NCBI RefSeq assembly: GCF_004122115.1 | Contig: NZ_SBKP01000003.1 | Span: 62,001 to 126,000, forward strand | Length of the DNA stretch: 64,000 bases | Direction: 5' to 3' | Source of the DNA: Sphingobium fluviale | GTDB taxonomy: Bacteria; Pseudomonadota; Alphaproteobacteria; Sphingomonadales; Sphingomonadaceae | Shown: piece after piece, positions 1 to 9,876 of the stretch | Layout of the letters: every line of letters begins with the position of its first letter | Position numbering within the stretch: the stretch's first letter is position 1 | Made by a program: the position numbers and the translations under genes | The notes under the pieces: model-generated | Told to the model about the DNA's origin: nothing | The model's input: the letters and a program-made list of their open reading frames with translations, nothing else | Databases searched by the model: none

Positions 1-609
1 GGTGGTGATTGGGCCGGGGCGCAGCAGGCGGATATGGTCTGCCGCAGGGCTGGCTATGGTCGATTCAATTCCGCGTGCGGTCTGCCCGCCATCGAGCACC
101 AGCGGGATGCGCCCGCCAAGGCTGCGCAGCACATGCTCCGCGCGCGTCGGGCTGATCGCGCCGGAGCGGTTGGCGGAAGGGGCGGCAAGCGGCGCGCCGC
201 TCGCCTCTATCAAAGCCCGCATCGCCGGGTGTGCGGCGCAGCGGATCGCAACCGTGGGCAGGCCCGCCATCACCAGCGGCGAGAGGCCAGCTTCTGCGCG
301 CACCGGCAGCACGAGGGTCAACGGCCCCGGCCAGAAGGCCTTGGCGAGCCGCTCCGCCATATCGTTCATCTCCGCGAGTTTCGCCGCCATCGGCACATCC
401 GCTACATGCACGATCAGCGGGTTGAAGCTGGGGCGTCCCTTGGCGGCATAGATGCGCGCCACCGCGTCGCTGTTGCGCGCGTCCGCCGCGAGGCCATAGA
501 CCGTCTCGGTCGGCACCGCGACGGTCTGGCCCGCGCGGATCAGCTCCGCCGCATAGGCAATAGCGCACTCGTCGCAGTGGCGCAGTTCGGTGGAGACATC
601 AGGTTGCAC
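1..609 (-). CDS. tsaC: Threonylcarbamoyl-AMP synthase, Sua5/YrdC/TsaC family (3' end cut by window edge)
   Basis: Makes threonylcarbamoyl-AMP from threonine, bicarbonate and ATP, the first step of t6A37 modification in ANN-decoding tRNAs. The reverse-strand frame reads through to base 1 without a stop, so the C-terminus lies outside the window. Visible YrdC-domain motifs are VPTETVYGLAADA near the N-terminus, a KGRPxxNPLIVHV block, FWPGPLTLVL, and the SAN and GGxxxxGIESTI motifs. No ATG precedes the domain. The GTG at 609 is chosen because it leaves about 14 residues before the first helix; a GTG at 633 is the alternative, and a TGA closes the frame near 695. It is divergent from the DUF815 ATPase gene. 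Confidence 0.9.
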   Translation of the reverse strand, partial: MQPDVSTELRHCDECAIAYAAELIRAGQTVAVPTETVYGLAADARNSDAVARIYAAKGRPSFNPLIVHVADVPMAAKLAEMNDMAERLAKAFWPGPLTLVLPVRAEAGLSPLVMAGLPTVAIRCAAHPAMRALIEASGAPLAAPSANRSGAISPTRAEHVLRSLGGRIPLVLDGGQTARGIESTIASPAADHIRLLRPGPITT

Positions 610-692
610 GCGCGCGGCTATAGGGATTTGCACGGGCGGGGGGAAGGGCCAAGGCTTGCCGCCGCGCCACCCGCCCGATAGAGCGTGCCGTC

Positions 693-1532
693 ATGACCGA
701 AGATCTGTTCTCCCGCATCGCCACCGCGCTGGAACGCCTCGCGCCCGCCGCCCCGCCGCAGCCGGACCTCGCTGCGCATCCCGCCTATGTGTGGAATGGC
801 CGCATCGCGCAGGTGGTGGATGCCTTCGCCCCGGCGGATTATGCGCTGCTCACCGGCATAGACGAGCAGAAGGGCCGCCTGCTGGAAAACACGCGCCGCC
901 ATGCCGCCGGGCTGCCCGCTCACGATGCGCTGCTCTGGGGATCGCGCGGCACCGGCAAGTCCGCCAGCGTCGGCGCGGTCATCGGGGCTTTGCAGGGCGA
1001 AGGGGCAGACATCGCGCTGATGCAATGCACTGCCGATCACCTCGAATCGCTGCCCGATCTGTTCGCCCTGCTGCGCGGAGTGGCGCGGCCCTTCATCGTC
1101 TTCATAGACGATCTGGGCTTCGATGAGGGCAGCAGCGGCACCGATGCGCGGGTATTGCGCTCCTTGCTCGATGGCGGGGCCAGCGCGCGCCCGGCCAATG
1201 TGCGGCTCTATGTCACGTCGAATCGGCGCCACATCTTGCCGCGCCAGATGTCGGAGCAGGACGACCCGATCAATGCGCGCGATGTGGTGGATGACAAGAT
1301 GGCGCTGTCAGACCGGTTCGGCCTGTCGCTCGGCTTTCACGCGATGGATCAGGACACCTATCTCGCGATTGTCGAGGGCTATGCCCGGCACTTCGGACTG
1401 CCCTTCGATGGCGCGGATGCGGTGCAATGGGCGACGCGGCGCGGCAGCCGGTCTGGCCGGGTGGCGTGGCAATATGTGACCGAGCTTGCCGGGCGCGAGG
1501 GCAAGCGGCTTGGGCGCGCTATTTCTTTATAA
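693..1532 (+). CDS. DUF815 family AAA+ type ATPase
   Basis: A 279-residue P-loop ATPase of the DUF815 family, common in alphaproteobacteria and without an established role. The Walker A motif GSRGTGKS lies near residue 90 and a hydrophobic strand ending in FIDDLGF serves as Walker B. Further on come the sensor-like VRLYVTSNRRHILP and the family-typical block SDRFGLSLGFHAMDQDTYL. Length fits the family. Its 3' end overlaps the convergent dehydrogenase gene by 14 bp. The specific function is unknown; a chaperone-like or regulatory ATPase is the safest description. Confidence 0.88.
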   Translation: MTEDLFSRIATALERLAPAAPPQPDLAAHPAYVWNGRIAQVVDAFAPADYALLTGIDEQKGRLLENTRRHAAGLPAHDALLWGSRGTGKSASVGAVIGALQGEGADIALMQCTADHLESLPDLFALLRGVARPFIVFIDDLGFDEGSSGTDARVLRSLLDGGASARPANVRLYVTSNRRHILPRQMSEQDDPINARDVVDDKMALSDRFGLSLGFHAMDQDTYLAIVEGYARHFGLPFDGADAVQWATRRGSRSGRVAWQYVTELAGREGKRLGRAISL

Positions 1533-2853
1533 CCCGCCAGATCACCCCGCCCACATCGTCGCTCACCAGCAGCGCGCCGTCCTGCGCCACCAGCACATCG
1601 ACCGGGCGGCCGCGCGCCTCCTCGGTATCTGCGGAGAGGAAACCGCCCAGCACATCTATCGGCTTGCCGTTTTGCGAGGCGCGGCCATCCTTCTCGAACG
1701 GCACGAACACCACCTTGTAACCCGCCTTGGGCTTGCGGTTCCAGCTGCCATGCAGCCCCACGAACGCGCCGCGCTCATAGGGCGCGCCCAGCTTTGCCCC
1801 GGTAGCAAATGTCAGGCCCAGCGGCGCGGTGTGGTTGCCCAGCGCGAAGTCCGGCCGCTTGGTATATTCGCGGATTTCCGGCCTGCCGGGCTGCACCCGC
1901 CGGTCCTCATAGCCGCCCCAGTAATTCCACGGCCAGCCATAAAAGCCGCCGAATTCCACGCGCGTGAGGTAATCGGGCACAAGATCGGAACCCAGCATGT
2001 CCCGCTCGTTCACCACCGTCCACAGCGCGCCCGAAACAGGCTCCCACGCCATGCCGATGGGGTTGCGCAGGCCACTGGCATAGATGCGATTGTCGCCGGT
2101 CTTCGGGTCCAGCTCGATGATCGCGGCGCGGTTGGTCTCAGTCTCAAGCCCATTTTCGCCGATGTTGGAGTTGGAGCCGATCCCGATGTAGAGCAACTTG
2201 CCGTCCGGGCTGGCGAGCAGGCTGCGCGTCCAGTGCGGATTGGGTGCGCCGTGCGGCAAAGAGACGATCTTGCGGCCTTTGGCGGTGATGCGGGTTTCCC
2301 CCTCCTTGTAGGGGAAGGCCAGCACCGCGTCGGTATTGGCGACATAGAGCGTATCGCCCACCAGCGCCATGCCATAAGGGGAGTTGAGGCCGGTGAGGAG
2401 AGCGGTTTTCAACTCCGCCCTGCCATCGCCATCGGCATCGCGCAGCAGGGTGATCCGGTTGGCGGGGGCGCCGCCCGCGCCTGCCTTGCCGATGAAATAT
2501 GCGGTAATCCTGCCGACAATCCCCTCCGGTTCGCGCTTGGGCCCGCCTGTCTCCGCTACCAAAATATCGCCATTGGGCAGCTTCAGCATAGAGCGCGGGT
2601 GCGCCAGCCCTTCGGCAAAGCGCGCCACGCCCAGCCCCTGCGCCGGGGTCGGCGTCTCGCCCGCTTTCCAGCCCACGGCTTCGGCAATATTGGGCACGGG
2701 GATCCATTGCGAGCGCGGGCTGGTGATCTGCGGCACACGGCCCATGTCCGCCCCATCGGCGAGGCGCGCCTCATCCGGCCGGGTGATGTAAAACAGCGCA
2801 CCGAGAATGACGACCAGGAAAATCAGGCCAAGGGCAAGGATATGCTTCATCAT
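1519..2853 (-). CDS. L-sorbosone / PQQ-type sugar dehydrogenase-like protein
   Basis: About 444 residues starting with an uncleaved signal or anchor helix (MMKHILALGLIFLVVILGALFYI), then a six-bladed beta-propeller of the glucose/sorbosone dehydrogenase type. Propeller motifs include HPRSMLKLPNGDILVAE, RDADGDGRAE, NSPYGMALVGDTLYVANTD, SGLRNPIGMAWEP and GLHGSWNRK. Family members oxidise sugars or aldehydes with PQQ in the periplasm; the substrate cannot be told from sequence. The ATG at 2853 is chosen because the anchor helix begins there and the upstream small gene ends only 4 nt before it, which suggests translational coupling. An in-frame extension upstream lacks coding character. Confidence 0.85.
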   Translation of the reverse strand: MMKHILALGLIFLVVILGALFYITRPDEARLADGADMGRVPQITSPRSQWIPVPNIAEAVGWKAGETPTPAQGLGVARFAEGLAHPRSMLKLPNGDILVAETGGPKREPEGIVGRITAYFIGKAGAGGAPANRITLLRDADGDGRAELKTALLTGLNSPYGMALVGDTLYVANTDAVLAFPYKEGETRITAKGRKIVSLPHGAPNPHWTRSLLASPDGKLLYIGIGSNSNIGENGLETETNRAAIIELDPKTGDNRIYASGLRNPIGMAWEPVSGALWTVVNERDMLGSDLVPDYLTRVEFGGFYGWPWNYWGGYEDRRVQPGRPEIREYTKRPDFALGNHTAPLGLTFATGAKLGAPYERGAFVGLHGSWNRKPKAGYKVVFVPFEKDGRASQNGKPIDVLGGFLSADTEEARGRPVDVLVAQDGALLVSDDVGGVIWRVIKK

Positions 2854-2857
2854 GATA

Positions 2858-3037
2858 TTACCGCTTTCTCTCGCGCAGCCAGATCGCAATCGCAATGGCA
2901 ATCCCCAGCCCCAATCCGCTGAGCATGCCAATGCTCGGCTGACCCAGCAGCCCGCCGATCACCGCACCGGCAGGCACCAGCCCCGCGATGAAGCATCCAC
3001 CCGCGCTGCTCGCCTTGCTGTTTCCCGGCCCGTTCAT
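2858..3037 (-). CDS. Small glycine/alanine-rich membrane protein (59 aa), unknown function
   Basis: A short reading frame from ATG 3037 to TAA 2858 directly before the sorbosone dehydrogenase-like gene, 4 nt apart. It encodes about 59 residues: a polar start (MNGPGNSKASSAGG), a small-residue hydrophobic stretch (residues 15-31), a second hydrophobic helix rich in Gly, Ile and Ala (residues 36-53), and a basic end, WLRERKR. This is a typical inner-membrane mini-protein with two helices or a hairpin, cytoplasmic end positively charged. I do not recognise a family. Support is positional coupling and codon-level plausibility only. Confidence 0.55.
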   Translation of the reverse strand: MNGPGNSKASSAGGCFIAGLVPAGAVIGGLLGQPSIGMLSGLGLGIAIAIAIWLRERKR

Positions 3038-3238
3038 GCTCTTGCCCGTTGCGCTGTTTTCGTCATCCCCGCCTCATATCGGGACATGGCCTGTCCTGCC
3101 AGAGAACATTTGTCCCGATTTGGCATTTGCCTAACCGGGCGTTGACGTTCGTACCCCGTGCAAATGCGTGGCCGCGCGATACTGGCACGGGGCTTGGACC
3201 ATGAATGCCATATAAGGTCGCAAAACACGCGGGGTATC

Positions 3239-3448
3239 ATGCAAGTTCCAATACTGGGGGATCGCCAGAGTTTCGAAGATGCTTCGGAGCTGATGAAGGC
3301 TTTTGGCGCGCAAGCGGGGCGGGAAGCTGCATCGCGCGCAGACAAGAGCCGTGACCTGGGCAACCACATCCGCTTCTGCCACTGGCGGCAGATCGAGCGG
3401 ATGATCTTTCTGCTGTCGATCGAGCAGCCGGTGGGCACGATCCACTAG
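3239..3448 (+). CDS. Short conserved hypothetical protein, sphingomonad type (69 aa)
   Basis: Encodes about 69 residues beginning MQVPILGDRQSFEDASELM and ending HWRQIERMIFLLSIEQPVGTIH. The sequence looks like a small soluble protein recurrent in sphingomonads, with conserved RDLGNHIRFCHWRQIERM and GTIH motifs, but I know no function. The internal ATG at 3239 is preferred over an in-frame start 81 nt upstream, whose extra residues look noncoding. The stop codon TAG (3446-3448) is part of the CTAG that begins the palindromic element downstream. Confidence 0.65.
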   Translation: MQVPILGDRQSFEDASELMKAFGAQAGREAASRADKSRDLGNHIRFCHWRQIERMIFLLSIEQPVGTIH

Positions 3449-3638
3449 GGGCTGTGGGGATTCAGCCCATATGGGCCTGCAAAGTGCTATTTTCTGCGCT
3501 TCGGTGCTCACGTACCTTAAAGTACGCTGCGTTGAATCGAGTCACGTGCCTCGATTCAAGATGCTCGAAAATCCCCCTTTTGCCCTGCGGTCGCCTGCGG
3601 CCCCGGCTCCATCTGAACTGAATCCCCACAACCCCTAG
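3445..3638. repeat. Palindromic MITE-like element with CTAG ends, 194 bp (type 1)
   Basis: Bounded by a 21-bp terminal inverted repeat with one mismatch: CTAGGGGCTGTGGGGATTC plus AG on the left, and its complement ending ACCCCTAG on the right. The interior carries GGTGCTCACGTACCTTAAAG followed by TACGCTGCG, a block also found in opposite orientation in the element at 56718-56865. No reading frame of note lies inside. It fits a non-autonomous mobile element; YTAR-type target sites are known for IS5-family elements, but parentage here is inference. Confidence 0.75.
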
Positions 3639-3742
3639 AGCATCGTGCCAAAAAAGTGGGAACCGGTTTTTGGCAAAAAACGATGCGACAACAAAAAGTT
3701 AGAGCGCGCATCTTGCGTCAGATTTAACGCAGCGCGCTCTAG
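3635..3742. repeat. Palindromic repeat element, 108 bp (type 2, copy 1)
   Basis: Shares its first CTAG with the end of the preceding element and closes with TCTAG. It contains GCATCG...CGATGC around GTGGGAACCGGTTTTTGGC, then an inverted AGAGCGCG...CGCGCTCT pair around GATTTAACGCAG. A second copy of identical length lies at 23168-23275 and matches along most of its length. Together with the preceding element it fills the whole 300-bp gap between the hypothetical gene and argC; I see no gene here. Confidence 0.8.
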
Positions 3743-3748
3743 CTGGAT

Positions 3749-4678
3749 TTACAGCTTCAATCCCGCCGCCTCGTCCAGCCCGCACAGCAGGTTAAGGTTC
3801 TGCACCGCCGCGCCGGACGCGCCCTTGCCGAGATTGTCGAACGCGGCGACGAGGCGCACCTGCGCGCCATCGGGCGAGGCGAAGACGAACAGATCCATGC
3901 CGTCTGTCCCCGCCAGCCGCTCGATCGGCATGCTCGCGCCGTCATAGGTCTCAATAAACCGCACGATGCGCGAACCCGCATAGGCCTTGCCCAGCACCTC
4001 TCGCACCGCATCCGGCGAGGGCGCGCCCGGCAGCGCCGAAAGATGCACAGGCACCTCGACGATCATGCCGCGCAGCGTATCCGCGACGGACGGCGCGAAG
4101 ATCGGCGGCAGGGAAAGCCCCGCATGCCGCGTCATCTCCGGCACATGCTTGTGCGCGAGGGTAAGGCCATAGCCATACCACGCCGCCGGGCGGCCGCTCG
4201 TGCTCTCGAAATCCGCGATCATGCTCTTGCCGCCGCCGGAATAGCCGGAGACGGCGTTGACGCTCAGCGGCGTGCTGGCGGGGACGACCCCGGCGCGCAC
4301 AAGCGGCGCGACCAGCGCGAGAAAGCCGGTGGGATAGCAGCCGGGGTTGCTGATCCGCTTCGATCCCGCCACGGCCTCGTGCCCCACCAGCTCAGGGAAG
4401 CCATAGGTCCAGCCCGGCGCCACGCGGTGCGCGGTCGAGGCGTCGATCACCTTGGTGCGATCATTGGCGATGAGCGAAACGGCCTCGCGCGCCGCATCGT
4501 CCGGCAGGCAGAGGATCACCACGTCTGCGTCGTTGATCGCTTGGCGCCGCGCGGATGCGTCCTTGCGCTGCGCGTCATCGAGCAGGATCAGCGCAAACTC
4601 GCTCCGCCCCGCCAACCGCTCGCGGATCTCCAGCCCGGTCGTGCCCGCCGCGCCGTCTATGAAAATTTTATGCGTCAT
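3749..4678 (-). CDS. argC: N-acetyl-gamma-glutamyl-phosphate reductase, type 2
   Basis: NADPH-dependent reduction of N-acetylglutamyl phosphate to the semialdehyde in arginine synthesis, cytoplasmic. The 309-residue product is the short type 2 form. It opens with the nucleotide-binding motif IFIDGAAGTTGLEIRERL; the catalytic Cys114 lies in SNPGCYPTG, followed by NAVSGYSGGGKSM and HKHVPEM. Its ATG overlaps the stop of the NlpC/P60 gene by 4 bp (ATGA), so it is the last gene of a leftward operon that also contains the M17 aminopeptidase and rimO genes. Confidence 0.95.
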   Translation of the reverse strand: MTHKIFIDGAAGTTGLEIRERLAGRSEFALILLDDAQRKDASARRQAINDADVVILCLPDDAAREAVSLIANDRTKVIDASTAHRVAPGWTYGFPELVGHEAVAGSKRISNPGCYPTGFLALVAPLVRAGVVPASTPLSVNAVSGYSGGGKSMIADFESTSGRPAAWYGYGLTLAHKHVPEMTRHAGLSLPPIFAPSVADTLRGMIVEVPVHLSALPGAPSPDAVREVLGKAYAGSRIVRFIETYDGASMPIERLAGTDGMDLFVFASPDGAQVRLVAAFDNLGKGASGAAVQNLNLLCGLDEAAGLKL

Positions 4679-5586
4679 AGCGATACCCTCTGGCGGGTGA
4701 GGACCGGCTGGTCATGATCGGGCTTCAGCCGCGCGATCACATCATCGAGCGGCTCGATCAGCGTGGTCATCCAGTACGCATTGGCATGGAGCATATTCAC
4801 CGCATCGACCATGATGCCGACATGGCCGGGGAAGAAAATCACGTCGCCGCGCTGGAGCGGCGCGTCATCCTCAAGCGCATCGCCGATGCTTTCCCGTTGC
4901 AAATCGCTGTCGCGCGGCACCTTGACGCCCGCTTGCCCCAGCGCGAGCTGAACCAGGCCGGAGCAATCGATGCCGCCCGCGCCGCGCCCGCCCCAGACAT
5001 AGGGCTGGCCGATCTGCCGCTCCGCCGCCGCCACCCAGTCCTCCTCAAACGCGCCGAGGGGCAGAACATGGCGCACATGCACCGCGCCCGCTTCGGTGAG
5101 GATGAAATTGCCTTCCGCCGTACCCGCGATGCGCGCGCCCGTGGGCAGCGAACCCACCACTGGCGATTTGATGTCGGCTTCCGCAAACACCGGCGCGCTG
5201 CGCGCCGTCACATGATGCGTCGGGCCAAGCGCGCCCACGCCCAGCGCCATCCGCTCCACATAGCCGACATAGCCGTCATGATCGCAAAAGCCCCAGGCCC
5301 AGCCGCCGGTCACATCGAGCAGATGAAAGGTCTCGCCCGGCAGCAGCTGCGACGCCGCGCGGGCATCTGCCGCGCCCGCCTCCCGCACAAATGCGGCGGC
5401 GCTCAGGCAGTGCATCGGCTCCGCCTTCGCGTAATGCGGCGCAAACAACACCCCCGCGAGGCTGAAATCCGCCAGATCGCCACGCACCGCGTTCACCCGC
5501 CGGTCCAGCTTCACCGAGCGGCCATCGAGGTGAAAACGGGTGCGGTTCGGCGCGATAGTCTTGGTCATGTTCTGGTCGGCGTTCAT
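4675..5586 (-). CDS. NlpC/P60 (C40) cell-wall hydrolase with SH3-like N-terminal region
   Basis: About 303 residues. The first half carries two SH3-like segments (one around GYVERMALGVGALGPTHHVT), as in dipeptidyl-peptidase VI-like enzymes that bind or trim peptidoglycan peptides. The C-terminal NlpC/P60 domain shows QPYVWGGRGAGGIDCSGLV with the catalytic Cys, then GDVIFFPGHVGIMVD with the catalytic His. The ATG at 5586 is chosen because AGGGGGC lies 6 nt upstream; an in-frame start at 5643 overlaps the preceding gene. No signal peptide is visible, which suggests a cytoplasmic role in recycling murein peptides. The stop overlaps argC. Confidence 0.88.
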   Translation of the reverse strand: MNADQNMTKTIAPNRTRFHLDGRSVKLDRRVNAVRGDLADFSLAGVLFAPHYAKAEPMHCLSAAAFVREAGAADARAASQLLPGETFHLLDVTGGWAWGFCDHDGYVGYVERMALGVGALGPTHHVTARSAPVFAEADIKSPVVGSLPTGARIAGTAEGNFILTEAGAVHVRHVLPLGAFEEDWVAAAERQIGQPYVWGGRGAGGIDCSGLVQLALGQAGVKVPRDSDLQRESIGDALEDDAPLQRGDVIFFPGHVGIMVDAVNMLHANAYWMTTLIEPLDDVIARLKPDHDQPVLTRQRVSL

Positions 5587-5635
5587 CGGCTGCCCCCTGC
5601 GATGAATGAACTGGTGCGTCAAGACCTTGTCTAGC

Positions 5636-7038
<1,403 letters not shown>

Positions 7039-7042
<4 letters not shown>

Positions 7043-8415
7043 GCGCCCTTGTGTAGGGGATCAACCGGCACGCCGTAAAGATCATGCTCGTCTGCATCTT
7101 CGATTGTCACATCGATGATGTCTCCGGGGGCGAGGGCGGGGTGTGCCGCCTGCACATCGCGCAGGAACACATTGCCGTCGATCTCTGGCGCATCGGCCTC
7201 GGACCGCGCGGTGGCGCCGATGCTCCCGTCTTCATCCGCCTCGCCCACCTCGTCGATGATGACGGGTAGGGTGCGGCCGATCTTCGCCTGCAGCTTGGCG
7301 GCGGAAATGCGCGCGGTAGCCTCCATGATGCGCGCATAGCGCTCTTCCTTGACTTCTTCGGGTACGGCATTGGGCAGGGCGTTGGCCGCCGCGCCTTCGA
7401 CCGGCTCGAACCGGAACGCGCCGACCCGGTCGAGCTGCGCTTCCTCCAGCCAATCGAGCAGATACTGGAAGTCCGCCTCCGTCTCGCCGGGAAAGCCGAC
7501 GACGAAGGTGGAGCGGATCGCGATATCCGGGCAGATCGCGCGCCAGCTCCTGATGCGCTCCAGCACCTTGGCCTCGTTCGCCGGGCGCTTCATGGCTTTC
7601 AACACCGATGGCGCTGCATGCTGAAACGGGATGTCGAGATAGGGCGTCAACTTGCCCTCGGCCATCAGTGGGATGACCTGATCGACATGGGGGTAGGGGT
7701 AGACATAATGCAGGCGCGTCCAGACGCCCAGCTCGCCCAGCGCCTCGGCCAGATCGGTCATGTGTGCGCGCACCTGCCGCCCGCGCCATTCCCGCGTCTC
7801 GTGGCGGGTGTCCACGCCATAAGCCGAGGTGTCCTGGCTGATGACGAGCAGTTCCTTCGTCCCAGCCTGCACCAGCTTCTCCGCCTCGCGCAGCACCGCA
7901 TCGACCCGGCGGCTGACCAGATCGCCACGCAAGCTCGGGATGATGCAGAAGGCGCAGCGATGGTTGCAACCCTCGGAAATCTTGAGGTAACTGTAATGCC
8001 GAGGCGTTAGTTTCAGGCCGCCTTCGGGCACCAGATCGACAAAGGCATTGGGCACGGGCGGCGCGGCCTCGTGCACCGCGTTCACGACCGCCTCATATTG
8101 ATGCGCGCCGGTGACGGCCAATACATCCGGGAAGCGGGCGCGGATCAGCTCCGCCTCGTTGCCCATGCAGCCGGTGACGATCACGCGGCCATTCTCGGCA
8201 ATCGCCTCGCCGATCGCCTCAAGCGATTCTTCCTTCGCGCTATCGAGGAAGCCGCAGGTGTTGACCAGCACCACATCCGCCCCGGCATAATCGGGCGACA
8301 TGGCATAGCCATCCGCGCGCAGCTTGGTGAGGATGCGCTCGCTGTCCACCAGCGCCTTGGGGCAGCCAAGCGACACCATGCCGACTTTCGGGGCGGGGGG
8401 AAATTTCGTTGCCAT
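7039..8415 (-). CDS. rimO: Ribosomal protein S12 methylthiotransferase RimO
   Basis: A radical-SAM enzyme that methylthiolates Asp89 of ribosomal protein S12. Domain order is complete: N-terminal UPF0004 domain ([16 protein letters not shown]; further Cys in [13 protein letters not shown] and GCMGNEAE), radical-SAM core with the CxxxCxxC cluster motif in [17 protein letters not shown], and a C-terminal TRAM domain ending in [10 protein letters not shown]. The [10 protein letters not shown] signature separates RimO from MiaB. ATG 8415 gives the usual short N-terminus; an upstream in-frame ATG at 8466 would add 17 residues without family support. Confidence 0.95.
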
Positions 8416-8533
8416 GATCGCGCGGCGCATAGCCGCTTGCGCCGATAAAGTCACGTGCTCGTGCATATCGGATAACGCCTTGTCAACATTATGGGATTAT
8501 TGGGTACGGAACATCCCGTAAAAGGGTCGCTTG

Positions 8534-9025
8534 ATGTTCAAAGCCCGTGAGCCGAGAGAGCCAGTGATACTGCCGGTCCGCATCCGCATGGATTCGGGCT
8601 GGGTCGATGCGACCATTCGCAACATCTCCACCAAGGGCATGAAGCTGCATATGCCCTCGCCTCCGCCGCGGGGCAGCTTCATAGAAATACGCCGGGGCAG
8701 CGCTGTCGTCGTCGGGCAGGTGCGCTGGGTCGATGAAGGCTGCTGCGGCCTTCTGGCGCAGGGGCGGGTGCCAGTCGCGCAGTTCAAGGGCGCGCCTGCA
8801 CCCGGCGCAGTTCCGCGCTTCGGCGAGTGCGGCACCGAGGTGGAGCGCCGCACCAGCGCGCGCATCTTGACGCCAGAGGAGGTCGCCGAGCGCAGCCGCC
8901 TCAAGGCCATGCTGATGCAGAAGGTGATCATCGCGGCAGCGGGCATTGCCGGTGCGGGGTTCATTGGCTCGTTGATGTATGGCGCGCTCGAAAAGCCGAT
9001 GGCTGCGATCAGCAATCGCTTGTAA
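8534..9025 (+). CDS. PilZ-domain protein with C-terminal membrane helix
   Basis: About 163 residues. A PilZ-like domain occupies the first 90 residues, with the NISTKG motif (NxSxxG) of c-di-GMP binders, but the preceding arginine motif is AREPREP rather than clean RxxxR, so binding is uncertain. A charged linker leads to a C-terminal hydrophobic helix (KVIIAAAGIAGAGFIGSLMYGAL), anchoring it in the inner membrane. The start is ATG 8534, preceded by an in-frame TTG. It ends one base before the convergent surE stop. Possible reader of c-di-GMP made by the GGDEF-EAL protein encoded at 49 kb. Confidence 0.8.
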   Translation: MFKAREPREPVILPVRIRMDSGWVDATIRNISTKGMKLHMPSPPPRGSFIEIRRGSAVVVGQVRWVDEGCCGLLAQGRVPVAQFKGAPAPGAVPRFGECGTEVERRTSARILTPEEVAERSRLKAMLMQKVIIAAAGIAGAGFIGSLMYGALEKPMAAISNRL

Positions 9026-9787
9026 TTACTTGAACAATTCCGTCAGTCCCGCCATCGATCCGTCATGCGTCAGGTCATAATGCAGCGGGGTCACGCTGAT
9101 ATACCCGGCGTTGATCGCCTCAAGGTCCGTGCCCGGCTGCTCCGCCTCGCTGGTGTCCAGCCCGAACCAGTAATAGCGGTATCCGCGCGGGTCCTTGCCC
9201 TCGATCACGTGCGCGAGGCCCATATCGTGAAAGCCCTGCCGCGCCACGCGGATGCCCTGCACCTCTGAGGGTTCGATCGCGGGGAAGTTGACGTTGACGA
9301 GCATCTGTTCGCCCTCAGGCGCCTTGAGCAGCGCGCGTACCACGCGCTCGCCCCAGACTGCGGCGCACCCGAACGGCACCTCGTCGCCCATGCCTTCCTT
9401 GCGGTAGACCTGAGACAGCGCAATCGAGCGGATGCCGGAAATCGCGCCCTCCATCGCGGCGGAAACGGTGCCGGAATAGGTGACATGCTCACCCAAATTC
9501 GCGCCGCGGTTGACGCCGGAGAGCACGAGGTCCGGCTTGCAGTCCTTCATCAGGTGGCTCACCGCCATCATCACCGCGTCGGTCGGTGTGCCGGTGACGC
9601 TGAAATGCTGATGCCCATGCTTGCGGATGCGCAGGGGCCGGGTGAGGGTGAGGCTGTGACCGGTGCCCGATTGCTCCTCGGACGGCGCGACGATCCAGAT
9701 ATCGTCCGAAATCGCCCGCGCGATCTTGAGCAGCACTTCAAGGCCGGGGGCGTGAACGCCATCGTCGTTGGTAAGCAGGATGCGCAT
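9026..9787 (-). CDS. surE: 5'/3'-nucleotidase SurE
   Basis: Metal-dependent nucleoside-monophosphate phosphatase, cytoplasmic, associated with stationary-phase survival. The 253-residue product begins MRILLTNDDGVHAPGLE with the metal-binding DD pair, and continues with VAPSEEQSGTGHSLT and LSGVNRGANLGEHVTYSGTV. ATG 9787 is chosen because AAGGAA lies upstream at good spacing and the family always begins at this strand; 11 extra in-frame residues upstream belong to spacer. It lies downstream of serS on the same strand with a REP-like hairpin between them, and may be co-transcribed. Confidence 0.95.
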   Translation of the reverse strand: MRILLTNDDGVHAPGLEVLLKIARAISDDIWIVAPSEEQSGTGHSLTLTRPLRIRKHGHQHFSVTGTPTDAVMMAVSHLMKDCKPDLVLSGVNRGANLGEHVTYSGTVSAAMEGAISGIRSIALSQVYRKEGMGDEVPFGCAAVWGERVVRALLKAPEGEQMLVNVNFPAIEPSEVQGIRVARQGFHDMGLAHVIEGKDPRGYRYYWFGLDTSEAEQPGTDLEAINAGYISVTPLHYDLTHDGSMAGLTELFK

Positions 9788-9814
9788 GGTAGGGAGTTCC
9801 TTAATCCTCAATCG

Positions 9815-9870
9815 CGTCATGCTGAACTTGTTTCAGCATCCATGGACCCTGAAACAAGTTCAGGGTGACG
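9815..9870. repeat. REP-like hairpin between serS and surE
   Basis: A perfect 15-bp inverted repeat, CTGAACTTGTTTCAG at 9822-9836 and its complement at 9849-9863, with GTCATG and GTGACG as outer flanks and a 12-nt loop. The wording matches a palindrome scattered through many sphingomonad genomes. In the serS-surE mRNA it would fold into a strong stem and could protect or attenuate the transcript. Confidence 0.8.
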
Positions 9871-9876
9871 AGAAAT

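Noticed and set aside
1486-2922. 478-codon open frame opposite the sorbosone dehydrogenase-like gene
   Set aside because: No recognisable motifs, and the minus strand carries all the propeller signatures.
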